A stretch of 64,000 bases of DNA, taken from contig JASKMD010000016.1 in NCBI GenBank assembly GCA_030144725.1, forward strand, positions 1,269,793 to 1,333,792. The letters are read 5' to 3'. This document shows, in pieces, positions 20,157 to 30,579 of the stretch; the stretch's first letter is position 1; each line of letters opens with the position of its first letter. The position numbers and the translations under genes were made by a program. This DNA is from Haematococcus lacustris (taxonomy: Eukaryota > Chlorophyta > Chlorophyceae > Chlamydomonadales > Haematococcaceae). The notes under the pieces are model-generated. The model made no database searches. It had not been told where the DNA came from and saw only the letters and a program-made list of their open reading frames with translations.

Positions 20157-20815
20157 CTCTAGCCAGTCACACAGAAAAAGGGACCCCCTTGCAAAAATCG
20201 CATGTTGTGAGCTGACCACTCTGAGTTATTAGAATTTTGCATTATTACTTTGTTCATTACTCAACGACACAGCTGCTGGAAAAGAAAGTCAGACCCTCCC
20301 AACTCTGATAAAACCTTTTACACAACCATGTCATGGACATTCCGACGCCGGGAAGTGTGCGATTGGCGTAACACCGTGCGGCATGCGATGAACGCGTAGT
20401 CTGCTATACGCCCGTAATGCCAGGAACCCCGTAAACGAAAAAAGTGCGCCCACCAATCAGCCGGTCGCTCTCACGACATCGCGCAGCGCAAGTGCATTGT
20501 GGAGGTGCTTCGCAATGACGTGGTGGACTCCTGACGCTGTAAGGGCAAGTACAGCTGGCGGTACTAATTCCTCCCGGCTCAATGAACCCGACGTTGTTTC
20601 CTTAATGGAGGCGCGCTCATAGTCTTACATCTGTGAGGGCATGGTCTGAGATAGTACAAAATCAGCATCGCACCTCTCAGTGCGAGGTAAGGACTGACAT
20701 GTACATGTGCACGAAGCTTGCTATGTTGCTTGTGAAGAACACATTGCATAGAGCAGAATGACCCGCCCTTGGTGCCGCTGTCAATGTAGGGAAAGCATAT
20801 GTTATCAGTAGGGTG
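20157..20815 (+). repeat. Relics of older repeats (copy 1)
   Basis: 20157-20290 is homologous to the interior of the TCAGG-TIR elements (compare 5233-5352: AGTCACACAGGAAAAGGGAC, GCTGACCACT, ACTCAACG, CACAGCTGCTGGA). 20320-20815 is homologous to 1250-1745. A transposon-like end, CCAATGGCGGGGGTGACC, precedes them at 20143. No gene is seen. The copy-2 equivalent is 25520-26178. Confidence 0.7.
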
Positions 20816-22869
20816 CGTCAATCTATATTAGATCTATATTAGACGACCTGCACATGACGATGCTGCACATGCTCCCACTGGCCATGCCTGCTCGGGGCAG
20901 GGCTGCTGCTCCTGGTGAGCAGCTGCTCGCTACATGCTGCACATGCTCCCACTGGCCATGCCAGCTCGGGGCAGGGCTGCTGCTCCTGGTGAGCAGTTGC
21001 TCGCTACATGCTGCACATGCTCCCACTGGCCTTGCACTTGCCACAGCTGGTGCTACTCTTGGTGAGCTGTTGCTGGCTCCTTGCTGCACATGCTCCCACT
21101 GGCCTTCACACTGCCCATCTCACTGGGGCAGTGTCACACACACATGGGTCAAGCACAGCCTACACACTGCCCATCTTACTGGGGCAGTGTCACACACACA
21201 CATGGGTCAAGCACGGCGTACACACTGCCCATCTCACTGGGGCAGTGTCACACACACACATGGGTCAAGCACAGCGTACACACTGCCCATCTCACTGGGG
21301 CAGAGTCACACACACATGGGTCAAGCACCGCCTATCCACTGTAACCGGTTGTTATGAGGAAGAGCTTCTGCTGCTGATCAGCTGTTACTGACTTTTCCCC
21401 CCTGCAGCAGAAGTTATGACTTGATGTACCCAGAAGGCAGTGTCCAAGACAACAGAGCAGCGTCAAACACATAGAAGTCAAACACTGCCTAGACACTACC
21501 CTAAGTCTTATAGGGCAGAGCTTATGCTGATGAGCAGCACTTGCTGACTCTTCCCCCCTGCAGCAGAAGTTATGGCTTGATGCAAACCAGAAAGTGGTTT
21601 TGAGACCAACAGAACAAAAAGAGCAGGTTATCCCTGGTAGCTGCCTGGCACTGCACACTCATTAGACAGTGACTAACGAACAGAACATGATAGGCAGCGC
21701 TACAGCATGCACCTGCATGGCATTGCACACTCGTCGTGGCAATGACTAACAAACAAGACAGGCAGCGCTACAGCATGCACCTGCATGGCAATGCACACTC
21801 GTCGCGGCAGTGACTAACAAGGTAGAACAGGACAGGCAGCGCTACAGCATGCACCTGCCTGGCAATGCACACTCGTCGCGGCAGTGACTAACAAAGCAGA
21901 ACAGGACAGGCAGCGCTGCAGCATGTACCTGCCTGGCACTACACACTCGTCGCGGCAGTGACTAACAAGGTAGAACAGGACAGGCAGCGCTACAGCATGC
22001 ACCTGCCTGGCAATGCACACTCGTCGCGGCAGTGACTAACAAGGTAGAACAGGACAGGCAGCGCTGCAGCATGCATTTGCCTGGCAATGCACACTCGTCG
22101 CGGCAGTGACTAACAAAGCAGAACAGGACAGGCAGCGCTGCAGCATGCACCTGCCTGGCACTGCACACTCGTCGCGGCAGTGACTTTCGTACACCATCCC
22201 CACAGACACGACACACCATCCAGACAATGCACGATCTTGGCACGAGCAACTCGGAAGCTTATGCACACGGACAACGCTGGAGTTGGCCCCGTGTATCGCA
22301 CCAAGCTTGGCTTACTTGGCTGCTCGACGGGGTAACCAGATCTCACAGCGGTTGCGTAGCTTTGCAAAGAGCCTCGGCATCCATCGGCATCCCTGCGTGG
22401 TAATGCGCTTGAGCAAGGGCTCGAAGGCTATCATTTACGCACAGTCGCTTGCCAGGCGACTGCGCGGACCCGATCTCATTGGTGTCCGACACAATGGCGG
22501 AGCAGTGGGCCCATAACCCTGTAAGGAAAGCACGGCCAGACCAGAACACCACTATCAAGGTTACATAGATCTGCCACAACAGACTGGCGCATAGCTCGCG
22601 CCTACCTGTAAGGAAAGCACGGCCAGACCAGAACACCACTATCAAGGTGCCGAGGTCTGGCAAGAAACTGCCTTAACTACAACAGTCACACTCGTACACT
22701 CGGCAGACTAGCCGCTGAATATCTCGCCCTATCATCCCGATGCTTCATGCGCAGCACCGGGAGAGCATACTTTTCAACACTATAACATTTGGTTTCCCTG
22801 TATTCTGATCATAGGCCTGTGCAGTGACTGACAAGCAGGAGGATTTCAACATCCTTTCACTACTGGACG

Positions 22870-24093
22870 TCGGGCGGCCCCAACATGGGGTTGGTAATAT
22901 GCATGCAAGTACTCTCTAAATACTGCATCGTTTTCGATAGCGTTTGGCACATTGGTAGCTGCGAAGCAATGCGCGTCATTTGACCATCAGCGCACGACAT
23001 TGGAGTCTTTGCTCGCGTACTGCCACATGTGCCCGCGAACAAATCACAGCGGCGAGACGGGTATCCTTGGCACGGTGCGCCACATCCCTGTGGCGCCATC
23101 TATCTGGCGCAATGAGCGGGTTGTGCACAAATGAAATGTCCGGCAAACACCCAACGCGATGCCTGCCGGGCGTGCAGGGCACCTAGACGGGGTGAATGAA
23201 ACATATAATCGTACTCGCTTCCGCCGAATACACCACTTGGGTCAGCGCACACTAAGGTATCACCGGCTTAGAACCCCCCTCCCCCACTGTGTCCTCCACT
23301 GTGTTGCACCCGCTGCACCCACAAGAAAATGGCTACGAAATGTTTGTTCTTGACCCCTTGGCGCATTTATTAGAACAAACCGTACGTTAAACAGCCCAGG
23401 CCTCTATTAGTTTGACATCTTTAAAGTGACATCATGTTCTCCAAGCAGAATCAGGGCCACGGGGCTGTGGGGTGGCAGTTGAGCTATGAAACTTTGCACG
23501 CAGGTGGATGGCATGTAGGGGAGTGTAACTCTCAGAGGAGCCGAGTCCAAACTCGGTCATGGTGTGGAGTTGTGCGACTGACTGCATGGCTCTGGCCCTG
23601 AGATCGGCTAAGGGAGTTGGGGGTCACAGACCAAAGTGAGCTTTTGCCTTATCTGAGTATGAGCGTTTGTAACACTGTCGTAGATGAGCTTAACTTAGTA
23701 AGTAGCATGTTGTAAGTCCAAATGGTCGAGCTGTGGCATTGCCCTCAAGGTATGGGGAGAAGGTAGGCTCAGTGCCACATTTCCGCAACCGCTCTCCAAT
23801 CCGACTGCTGCTGTCGACGCGCATGCTTGTGTAGAGCAGCCTAAGTGACGCGCGCGGTCGCAGCGATGACTGCATGCCCCGAACCGGCTCAAATTTGAAT
23901 TACTAACTTTGACGCTTTGTTGTGCACGGCCTACTCGGTGTATGTTTATTCTGGATGGGTGAAAGGTAGCTGGCTGGGTTGGCTACATACTGAGCCAGCT
24001 AGCATTAAATTTGGCGCAGCGAGTGCAGAGTTACAGCCGTCCTACTACCAGGGGTCGGTTTACTGTCATTTTTTGAATGTTGGGGCCGCCTGA
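22870..24093 (-). mobile_element. TCAGG-TIR family element, duplicated copy
   Basis: Same as 17507-18730, carried by the segmental duplication. CTGGACG flanks are at 22863-22869 and 24094-24100. Confidence 0.85.
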
Positions 24094-24321
24094 CTGGACG
24101 ACGTGCTACCCAACGACGTCCCTCCGGCGCCGCCAACCGTGAACCCACCAATCGCAGCGCACAGTGAGTATACCCACTTGCTCTAAGCGCAGCGCCACCT
24201 GCATTACTTTTGCTGAAGTGCAGTGTTTGAACCTGCGTGCGTAGCAGTGACCACCTGCGACAGCAGTGCTACCCGCGCAAGCGGTGATTACCTGCGTTAG
24301 CAGTGCTGACCTGCGCAAGCA

Positions 24322-24735
24322 GTGACTTACCCAATTCTTGGTGACCTGCTTTTTGCAGTGAACGCTGCCCCCAAGAGGAGGACTCCAATCCCCGTTCCAG
24401 ACTTCTCACAAGTTCGAGTTGTACCGCCGACAGTACCGCCAACGGCCCCAGCGGAACCACCGCTACCCCACCACCGCCCGAGCCAGACTTCGAATCCGTG
24501 CCCGAAGTGCGCCCAGTTTCGAGCAGCCGCAGATTACCAACACGCTGTCAACCGTGAGCTTCGACAGCAATTAGCAGCACAGCAGCACATTATCACTACC
24601 ATTGCATTAGGGAAAGCACCCACAACTTACCCACTGCCTCCCCCTATCACAACCCCACCACCAGCCCCGGCTGTGAATAGCAATCACATAGCAGCTCAGC
24701 GCCGCCAGGCAGCCAAGGCAGCCAGGCACACATAA
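24322..24735 (+). CDS. Pro-rich protein with Cys pair (copy 2)
   Basis: Identical 137-residue frame to 18959-19372 in the second copy of the duplication. The SAP-like exon follows at 24925-25077 and the triple repeat at 24774-24910. Confidence 0.4.
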   Translation: MTYPILGDLLFAVNAAPKRRTPIPVPDFSQVRVVPPTVPPTAPAEPPLPHHRPSQTSNPCPKCAQFRAAADYQHAVNRELRQQLAAQQHIITTIALGKAPTTYPLPPPITTPPPAPAVNSNHIAAQRRQAAKAARHT

Positions 24736-24924
24736 TGGAGGGTGATATGCCAGACACACACACCGTTCTGAATGTCCTGAAGATACAGCTGTACTATAAC
24801 ATATTAGGCTCATGCGCTCCTGCGTCCTGAAGATACAGCTGTACTATAACATATTAGGCTCATGCGTCCTGAAGATACAGCTGTACTATAACATATTAGG
24901 CTCATGCGCTTGGACAACCCTGGT

Positions 24925-25077
24925 ATGCCTCAATTTGATACACTGAACAAGGACCTATTGAAAGCATGGTGCAAGCACAATAACATCAGAGGGGTTTCAA
25001 GTAAATCAAAGAATGAGTTGCGTGACATGTGCCTGCTGAAGTTGAGGAAGAAGGTTGAGGCACCACGGCACATGTAA
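24925..25077 (+). CDS. SAP-like C-terminal exon (copy 2)
   Basis: Identical 50-residue frame to 19562-19714 (ATG 24925, TAA 25075-25077). No base difference from copy 1 was seen. Confidence 0.45.
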   Translation: MPQFDTLNKDLLKAWCKHNNIRGVSSKSKNELRDMCLLKLRKKVEAPRHM

Positions 25078-25519
25078 CACTGAAAGCCAGAGCCATCCCG
25101 AGGCATCCCGACAACATATTGCCAAGTGATGATGTAGCGCTGTCATAAGGCAGCTTACATTTACATAGAGTCATGCCGCAACGTAAGTGAGGTAAGGGGT
25201 GCCAGCTTGCTGACTTGTGCGCATATGCACGAACTATATGCTCCATGCACTGACATGCAAGCAGGCGTACTGCACTTGTGCCGTTGGCTTACGGCGTGCG
25301 TAGAAGGACTGCCAGCCTCGCCTTATGATGTGCGTGAGTCTTTTAGGAGCGGAAAGCACAGGTCAGGTTTGGGCGGGCGCCGATCTGAGCTAGTGTTTTG
25401 CGGCTGCGGGGTGCCGGATACGCCTGTTACACCCAACTGCGCCAAAACTTTGTCGCGAGCTACACGGAGATTCGCGCCCCAGACCGTCTCACATTTGCGG
25501 GGCCAATGGCGGGGGTGAC

Positions 25520-26178
25520 CTCTAGCCAGTCACACAGAAAAAGGGACCCCCTTGCAAAAATCGCATGTTGTGAGCTGACCACTCTGAGTTATTAGAATTT
25601 TGCATTATTACTTTGTTCATTACTCAACGACACAGCTGCTGGAAAAGAAAGTCAGACCCTCCCAACTCTGATAAAACCTTTTACACAACCATGTCATGGA
25701 CATTCCGACGCCGGGAAGTGTGCGATTGGCGTAACACCGTGCGGCATGCGATGAACGCGTAGTCTGCTATACGCCCGTAATGCCAGGAACCCCGTAAACG
25801 AAAAAAGTGCGCCCACCAATCAGCCGGTCGCTCTCACGACATCGCGCAGCGCAAGTGCATTGTGGAGGTGCTTCGCAATGACGTGGTGGACTCCTGACGC
25901 TGTAAGGGCAAGTACAGCTGGCGGTACTAATTCCTCCCGGCTCAATGAACCCGACGTTGTTTCCTTAATGGAGGCGCGCTCATAGTCTTACATCTGTGAG
26001 GGCATGGTCTGAGATAGTACAAAATCAGCATCGCACCTCTCAGTGCGAGGTAAGGACTGACATGTACATGTGCACGAAGCTTGCTATGTTGCTTGTGAAG
26101 AACACATTGCATAGAGCAGAATGACCCGCCCTTGGTGCCGCTGTCAATGTAGGGAAAGCATATGTTATCAGTAGGGTG
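25520..26178 (+). repeat. Relics of older repeats (copy 2)
   Basis: Duplicate of 20157-20815, carried by the segmental duplication. Confidence 0.7.
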
Positions 26179-26184
26179 CGTCAA

Positions 26185-27050
26185 TCTATATTAGATCTAT
26201 ATTAGACGACCTAATATAATACGGGTCTAATACGCACCTAATATTAGACGGCAAGAGCAGGTTCCCACCGGGGTTCAAATCGCGGGGATCTCAGTAGGTT
26301 GTTCATTTGCGCCAAGCTGTGTGTTTCGCCTGTGAGGCTTGCTCAACCCCTAAACAACGGTTGTTGACATTGCACGTGCATCTGAAGGCCATGCTGGGCG
26401 ATGGATGGGTGGCAGATGGGTGGGTGGCAGTGATTATTTTCGTAGGTCAGGCCCAATGCTGACCAGTTGCGCTCTGCCGCAGCTGTCGTATTGTTACTAT
26501 CGGGCTGTGAGGTCCCAGAGATCGCGGCGTACGCTGATGTCAGCTGTGACAGTCTTCATAAAGTTGTTAAAGTAGTTATAGTTGTCCTCATCAATGCGCC
26601 ACTTGCCAACGAGTGCCGTATGTAGTGTGCATCGCAACGGATGCTGCCTCTCAGTTTGAGTCAAATTTTTTACGCTGGCGCCCTCATTGTTCTCTGCACG
26701 CGGGCATCGCTTGCAGAATGCTTTGGCGATGCCCTCCACGAACTCAAAGTCCCAAGTTGCGGTGAACTTGCGAGCCTGGACTTTCAACATCACCACAGAC
26801 GTGTCAGTATTCTTGCCATTGTACTTCTGTTATCTGATTGCGGCCATCGCCGCTTGGCTGCCAATGCAGCTGCCGGCCTGCCTGCCGGCTGGAAGTGACA
26901 ATGTGACGCGCTTGCAATTGCGACCAGTGCGCTAGGGTCGCACGGCTGCACTCACAGCGCCCAGGATCAAACATCGTCATCTAATACGCATATTAGATCT
27001 AATACCGGCCGGATTAGATCTAATATAATCTAATACCTAATATTAGGCGG
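26185..27050. other. Region bounded by CTAATA/TATTAG palindromic clusters
   Basis: 26185-26250 and 26980-27047 are both packed with CTAATAT, TATTAGAC, TAGATCTA and similar palindromes in opposite orientation, as expected for the ends of a small inverted-repeat element. At 26268-26284 CGGGGTTCAAATCGCGG resembles a tRNA T arm. The clusters partly overlap the end of the segmental duplication at 26212. I cannot define exact ends or a target duplication. Confidence 0.35.
26497..26796 (-). CDS. Unrecognised 99-residue reading frame
   Basis: A Met-initiated frame with an ordinary amino-acid mix: charged N-terminal half, FCKRC pair at about residues 27-31, and aromatic/acidic DEDNYNYFNNFMK near 70-82. 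It is the only protein-like frame between the two palindromic clusters and may be a fragment of an element's protein. No family recognised. Confidence 0.3.
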   Translation of the reverse strand: MVMLKVQARKFTATWDFEFVEGIAKAFCKRCPRAENNEGASVKNLTQTERQHPLRCTLHTALVGKWRIDEDNYNYFNNFMKTVTADISVRRDLWDLTAR

Positions 27051-27339
27051 GGGGAGCCGCGCCCTAGTTATCAGAACGTAATTGACCTCGTGCATACTAG
27101 TACTCAACAACAATGGCGGGGGTGACCACCTGACAATCAGGCTTGTGAATCTTCAGATTTTCACTTTTTCAGATTTTCAGTTTTCAATGAAAATGAAAGT
27201 GTTTCATGTGAAAATGTGAAAATGTGAAATTGAGCGGATGCCGCTGGTTCTCAGCCTGTCCTTTTAAACGCGGCTTGTTTGTAGGCCTGCACTGTTGGAA
27301 ATGCAGAAATACTTAGTTTGCCAAAGGTCAGACATGCAA

Positions 27340-27838
27340 TCAGGATGTCCCAACATGTCGAGCAAGGTAACGTAGCAATGTCCTACACACCTTGAGTGGC
27401 CTTACCGAGTGGCCAGGTAGTAGGTACTACTCACGAAGCGGTCAAGCAATGCAGCAGCCTTGTATACTTCCGAGCATGGGTGGAGGGGCGTCGTTACATC
27501 GGTTTGGCGTGCCATGTGAATTGTTTTGACTGCGGCGACTGTCCCTGACGGTTTGCAGATGCTACTGGGCCACGTCGGTCGCGGCGGTCGGTCGCGGCGA
27601 GGCCCGCATGAGCAAAACTGGCATGAATTTGAATGTCAAGATTTGAGCCGCCATAGCACTCAGCACAATGCACAGTATTTATTGATACATGTTTCACCGC
27701 ATAGCTGACGGAGTCCTCTATCCAGGCATGTGCAAAACATAAATAGAAACCACGTGGCTGAGACGCGGCGTCGTTTTGATTACCAGGGGTCGGTTTCCTA
27801 TCATTTCCTGTCATTTTTTGTTAGTTGGGGTCGCCTGA
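27340..27838 (-). mobile_element. Short TCAGG-TIR family element (499 bp), duplication CATGCAA
   Basis: It starts TCAGGATGTCCCAAC and ends GTTGGGGTCGCCTGA. CATGCAA flanks it at 27333-27339 and 27839-27845. It matches the outer part of the 4847-7080 element (6585-7080) and lacks the interior, so it is a MITE-like deletion derivative. It inserted next to the Fanzor-like pseudogene. Confidence 0.85.
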
Positions 27839-27871
27839 CATGCAAGCCAATTTAAAAGATGCAAGCCGTCC

Positions 27872-28166
27872 ATGCTGTCCGTGGATCCGCCATCTGTGGT
27901 GTTTTCTGGCTTGCGCTTCTTCCGCTGTGGCTGTAGCGCGCTGACGCCAGCCAAGCCAGTCACAGCCAAGCCAATCACTCTGCAACACCCGACACCTTGT
28001 GTGCCTTGGCTGCGGATTGTGACTCACAGTGTGAGGGGTGCCATGGTACGATCCAACTCGGCTGCCACAGGTCGCCCCCTGGCCCTGGCCTATGGGGCAG
28101 CAGGCTTCAGCGGCAGCGGCACCATTGGCAGCAAGGATGTGCCTGTCAAGCAGATGCTACGGGAAG
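27872..28166 (+). pseudogene. Fanzor/TnpB-like nuclease gene, 5' part (interrupted by gypsy)
   Basis: In the frame that runs to 28166, the segment LALAYGAAGFSGSGTIG (from about 28080) and DVPVKQMLRE leads straight into the gypsy target site. With one target duplication removed, the reading continues at 34865 as ACKQF and then, after a 1-base frameshift in a T run, as VGHVVLVHEFRTSRVSSA. These are the RuvC-like segments seen in eukaryotic TnpB relatives (Fanzor), where EFRTS corresponds to the E..xTS motif. The family name is from recall and carries moderate certainty. Sequence before about 28043 is less clearly coding. Confidence 0.45.
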
Positions 28167-28357
28167 TGTTACGTGGCAATGCGCCTGGCTGATATGCCAT
28201 TTAAGGACAACCATATAATGCCCCCATGCGCCAGTGTAACTCTCAAAGTGCGGTGACCGGTGTCAAGGCCGGGTTCGACTCCCGGGAGCTTAGACATCGC
28301 CCAAAGCTCTTTAGCCGCACTAAGAGGATTACGCTGGCCGTGCAAAGGCACGTTACA
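28167..28357 (+). repeat. 5' LTR of gypsy chromovirus
   Basis: 191 bp, TGTTACGTGG...CACGTTACA. It contains an A-box-like TGGCTGATATG (28186-28196) and a T-arm hairpin at 28269-28285. A leader frame starts inside it at 28226. Confidence 0.95.
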
Positions 28358-28591
28358 TTGGTTTCCGACCACGCTGAGTGCGCAGAAGCGCGTCTGTTCG
28401 AGGGAGTTGTAGTCGAGACCGCTTGTAGAGAGCAACCGCGCTTGTTCTCACTATCTGCTTGGAAAGGTTGGCAGGAGACCTGCCGGGGAAAAGTTGAATT
28501 TCCGTGGAACGAAGACCAAGAGTTTGTCTTGCAGCAGTATCGCGAGCAGCTCCGAGGGTGGTACGAGTCGACTTTCAAAATGGGTATGTGA
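28226..28591 (+). CDS. Leader reading frame upstream of gag
   Basis: The frame starts within the LTR and runs through the primer site to TGA at 28589-28591. The last 50 residues (AWKGWQETCRGKVEFPWNED and onward) look protein-like. It ends 38 bases before the gag ATG in another frame. It may be an upstream ORF that tempers Gag translation or the eroded N-terminus of a longer Gag. The function is not known. Confidence 0.3.
   Translation: MRQCNSQSAVTGVKAGFDSRELRHRPKLFSRTKRITLAVQRHVTLVSDHAECAEARLFEGVVVETACREQPRLFSLSAWKGWQETCRGKVEFPWNEDQEFVLQQYREQLRGWYESTFKMGM
28269..28285 (+). promoter_or_regulatory. tRNA T-arm hairpin / B box inside gypsy LTR
   Basis: CCGGG-TTCGACT-CCCGG is a perfect five-pair stem with a seven-base TTC loop and contains GGTTCGACTCC, the B-box consensus of RNA polymerase III genes. 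TGGCTGATATG, a fit to the A-box pattern TRGYNNANNNG, lies 76 bases upstream. The 3' LTR has the same hairpin at 34771-34787. Confidence 0.55.
28359..28367 (+). promoter_or_regulatory. Primer-binding site of gypsy chromovirus
   Basis: TGGTTTCCG, one base downstream of the LTR; it would pair with a tRNA 3' end CGGAAACCA. It is shared with the nested gypsy at 9389. Confidence 0.65.
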
Positions 28592-28629
28592 TCTAGCGCT
28601 GCCAGATTAGTACACCGTTGTTGCCTTGC

Positions 28630-30519
28630 ATGGATCACCTGTTGTTTTCACCTAGTGAGGCACAACAGATTAGCGCAGCCTTAGACTGTTTGACTCGTGA
28701 GCAACAAAGCCAGCTTTTGATCTGCAATACAAAGCAAGAGTTTCGCAACATGCTCTGTTTCCTGCTAGGTGCCCGTTTGCTTCCAGATCCAGAACAGACT
28801 GCTATGCGTACCCAGACCGATCAATCGGCTGCAAGCCAGCAGAATAATCCTCAGCAATTGCAGCAGCAATTCGCACAGCTGAGAACGACATTTCTGACTG
28901 CTCCCAATAGGCCAGTAGCCGAGGCTGTTTCCAACAATGCCGCTGCAAGCGAGCTAGGGCTAGGTGCTGGGTTTTCGTTTGGTTCTGGGATCCCAGCGGC
29001 CATGAGCCCTGTTTCTGTGGCACTGCCAACGGCCCATGTGCCTGCTTCGCAACGATTGGTGTCGCAATTAGCACTGGCTGTCCCGAATGTTGGGGCACCA
29101 GGCGTGGCTCAATCGCAGCAAAATGTAGGGCCGAACAGTGCAAGCCAGCCAGCCAGTGAGGCAAATGTGGGCGAGTTGGCTGAGCGCATTGCAGCAGCAG
29201 CAGCAGCAGCGGTGGCAGCAGCTCCGGGCCAGGACCGGATGACGACCATGGCCGCGTTCACCAACGCAGCAGCGCATTTGGTGACCCTAGCGAGGTCGTT
29301 TCCCGACCCAGTGAGTACGTCTCGAATAGCATCTGCAGTGTTGCCGACCCATGGGCCACAGAGCAATGTCAAAGTGACCCTGCCAGCAATCAAGAAGTGG
29401 GGCTTGAAGTGCTTGTTTGATGGTAGGGACTTAGACCTCTTCTTGACTGACTGCCAGCAATTTGCTCGTGCTTCCAATCAGGCCCCAGCGGCAACGATCA
29501 TCTTGATGGTCTCTGATGAGCTACGACGTGTGCTAAACCTCCAAGTAAGCCAAGCTATGAGCCTAGGCAAGCAGCTCACAGAGCAAGAGGTGGTAGCTAG
29601 CCTCAAGGAGCTCATCGGTTACAACATGCATGATGCAAAACACATTGCCATGACGCGTTTAGTGCATGGTAGTGTCAAGCAACGCACAGATCAGACCGTG
29701 CTTGAGTATGCCGTAGATTTCAGGCTGGAGGTCATGCGTGCAGATGCTCTGCCCGCAGCGGTGCTATGTGACTTGTTTGTGAAGGGCTTGAAGGCTACCA
29801 TAGCCGCACAGTGTGCCCGCACTTCTGCCGGACTCCTATGGACTGACTTGAATGAGTGCATCACGTATGCTATAGGCAAAGAGGCAACCATGCCTGGTGG
29901 CAGCAGGTCAGGAGCACCAGTAGCCGTTCTGTCACACCAGGACCAACGCAAGGGTGTGGATAGAGGTCACTCTAGTTTCCCTGCCCGTGGTCGTGGGCGT
30001 GGTGTGCAGGGGCTCATGACCTCTGATGAGGGCCACCAGTTCAAGCGTGATGGTGGGCAGTGGCAGCCAGTGCCACAGGGCTTTGTTCCTCATGGCGGTG
30101 GAGGCCGTGGCGGCCCGCTGCGAGGCCGTCGGGGTGATGACCAGTGGGACCGGGGTTATGACCAGTCCAGCCATGGTGAGCGCACCCCGTATGGGCGTGA
30201 CAGGCAAGGCAGGGGTGGCTATGGCCGTGGAGGCGCACGGGGAGGCCAGGGCCGTGGCAGCCAAGGAGGCCCAGGAAGTGGTGGCAGCCAGGGAGGCCCT
30301 GGGAGTGGTGGCAGTCAGGGGGGATGGCAAGGAGGCCAGGGTGGCCAGCAGGGTGGCGGCCAAGGCAGTTGGCAAGGAGGCCACGGTGGCCAAGGAGGCG
30401 GTCGGCTGGGTGGCACTCAGCAGCCAGCATTTGCTGCTCCGGCAATGTTTCACCAGCCTAATGAGCCACTTGCCTGTGAGCATTGTGCACCCCATCCATG
30501 CCAGTGCGCATGGGAATAG
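28630..30519 (+). CDS. gag: Gag of gypsy chromovirus
   Basis: 629 residues from the ATG at 28630 (MDHLLFSPSEAQQ); the open frame extends four codons upstream to 28618 without an ATG. The first 230 residues are Gln/Ala/Pro-rich. The middle part (about 255-420: KKWGLKCLFDGRDLDLFLTD and the following helices) is the typical retrotransposon Gag capsid region. The C-terminus from about 435 is an RGG/GQGG-rich tail that would bind RNA, and ends in CEHCAPHPCQC, which is not a standard CCHC knuckle. The stop is TAG at 30517-30519. The pol frame continues in the same phase, so stop readthrough or re-initiation would supply Pol. Confidence 0.9.
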   Translation: MDHLLFSPSEAQQISAALDCLTREQQSQLLICNTKQEFRNMLCFLLGARLLPDPEQTAMRTQTDQSAASQQNNPQQLQQQFAQLRTTFLTAPNRPVAEAVSNNAAASELGLGAGFSFGSGIPAAMSPVSVALPTAHVPASQRLVSQLALAVPNVGAPGVAQSQQNVGPNSASQPASEANVGELAERIAAAAAAAVAAAPGQDRMTTMAAFTNAAAHLVTLARSFPDPVSTSRIASAVLPTHGPQSNVKVTLPAIKKWGLKCLFDGRDLDLFLTDCQQFARASNQAPAATIILMVSDELRRVLNLQVSQAMSLGKQLTEQEVVASLKELIGYNMHDAKHIAMTRLVHGSVKQRTDQTVLEYAVDFRLEVMRADALPAAVLCDLFVKGLKATIAAQCARTSAGLLWTDLNECITYAIGKEATMPGGSRSGAPVAVLSHQDQRKGVDRGHSSFPARGRGRGVQGLMTSDEGHQFKRDGGQWQPVPQGFVPHGGGGRGGPLRGRRGDDQWDRGYDQSSHGERTPYGRDRQGRGGYGRGGARGGQGRGSQGGPGSGGSQGGPGSGGSQGGWQGGQGGQQGGGQGSWQGGHGGQGGGRLGGTQQPAFAAPAMFHQPNEPLACEHCAPHPCQCAWE

Positions 30520-30579
30520 GAATCTGCCTGGACTGGTGTAGGATGCAACCTACCAGGCGGGGACCAGCGTGTTGCTAAC

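Larger units (their letters stand above)
15497..20849 (+). repeat. Tandem segmental duplication, copy 1 (5,353 bp)
   Basis: It matches 20860-26212 at a constant offset of 5,363 with no indel found. By eye I found four differences, all transitions: 16328 C/T, 17300 G/A, 17426 C/T and 17890 C/T. It contains half of the pol-less LTR element, its 5' LTR, one complete TCAGG-TIR element, the SAP-like gene and diverged repeats. A 10-bp filler (20850-20859) separates the copies. Confidence 0.95.
20860..26212 (+). repeat. Tandem segmental duplication, copy 2 (5,353 bp)
   Basis: Copy of 15497-20849. Its contents are the same: repeats 20860-22188, LTR 22520-22779, TIR element 22870-24093, gene 24322-25077 and old repeats to 26180. 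The left junction falls inside the 74-bp minisatellite; the right end is at AGACGACCT. Confidence 0.95.

Noticed and set aside
30041..30445. Minus-strand frames opposite gag
   Set aside because: Shadows of the Gly-rich RGG tail coding on the plus strand.
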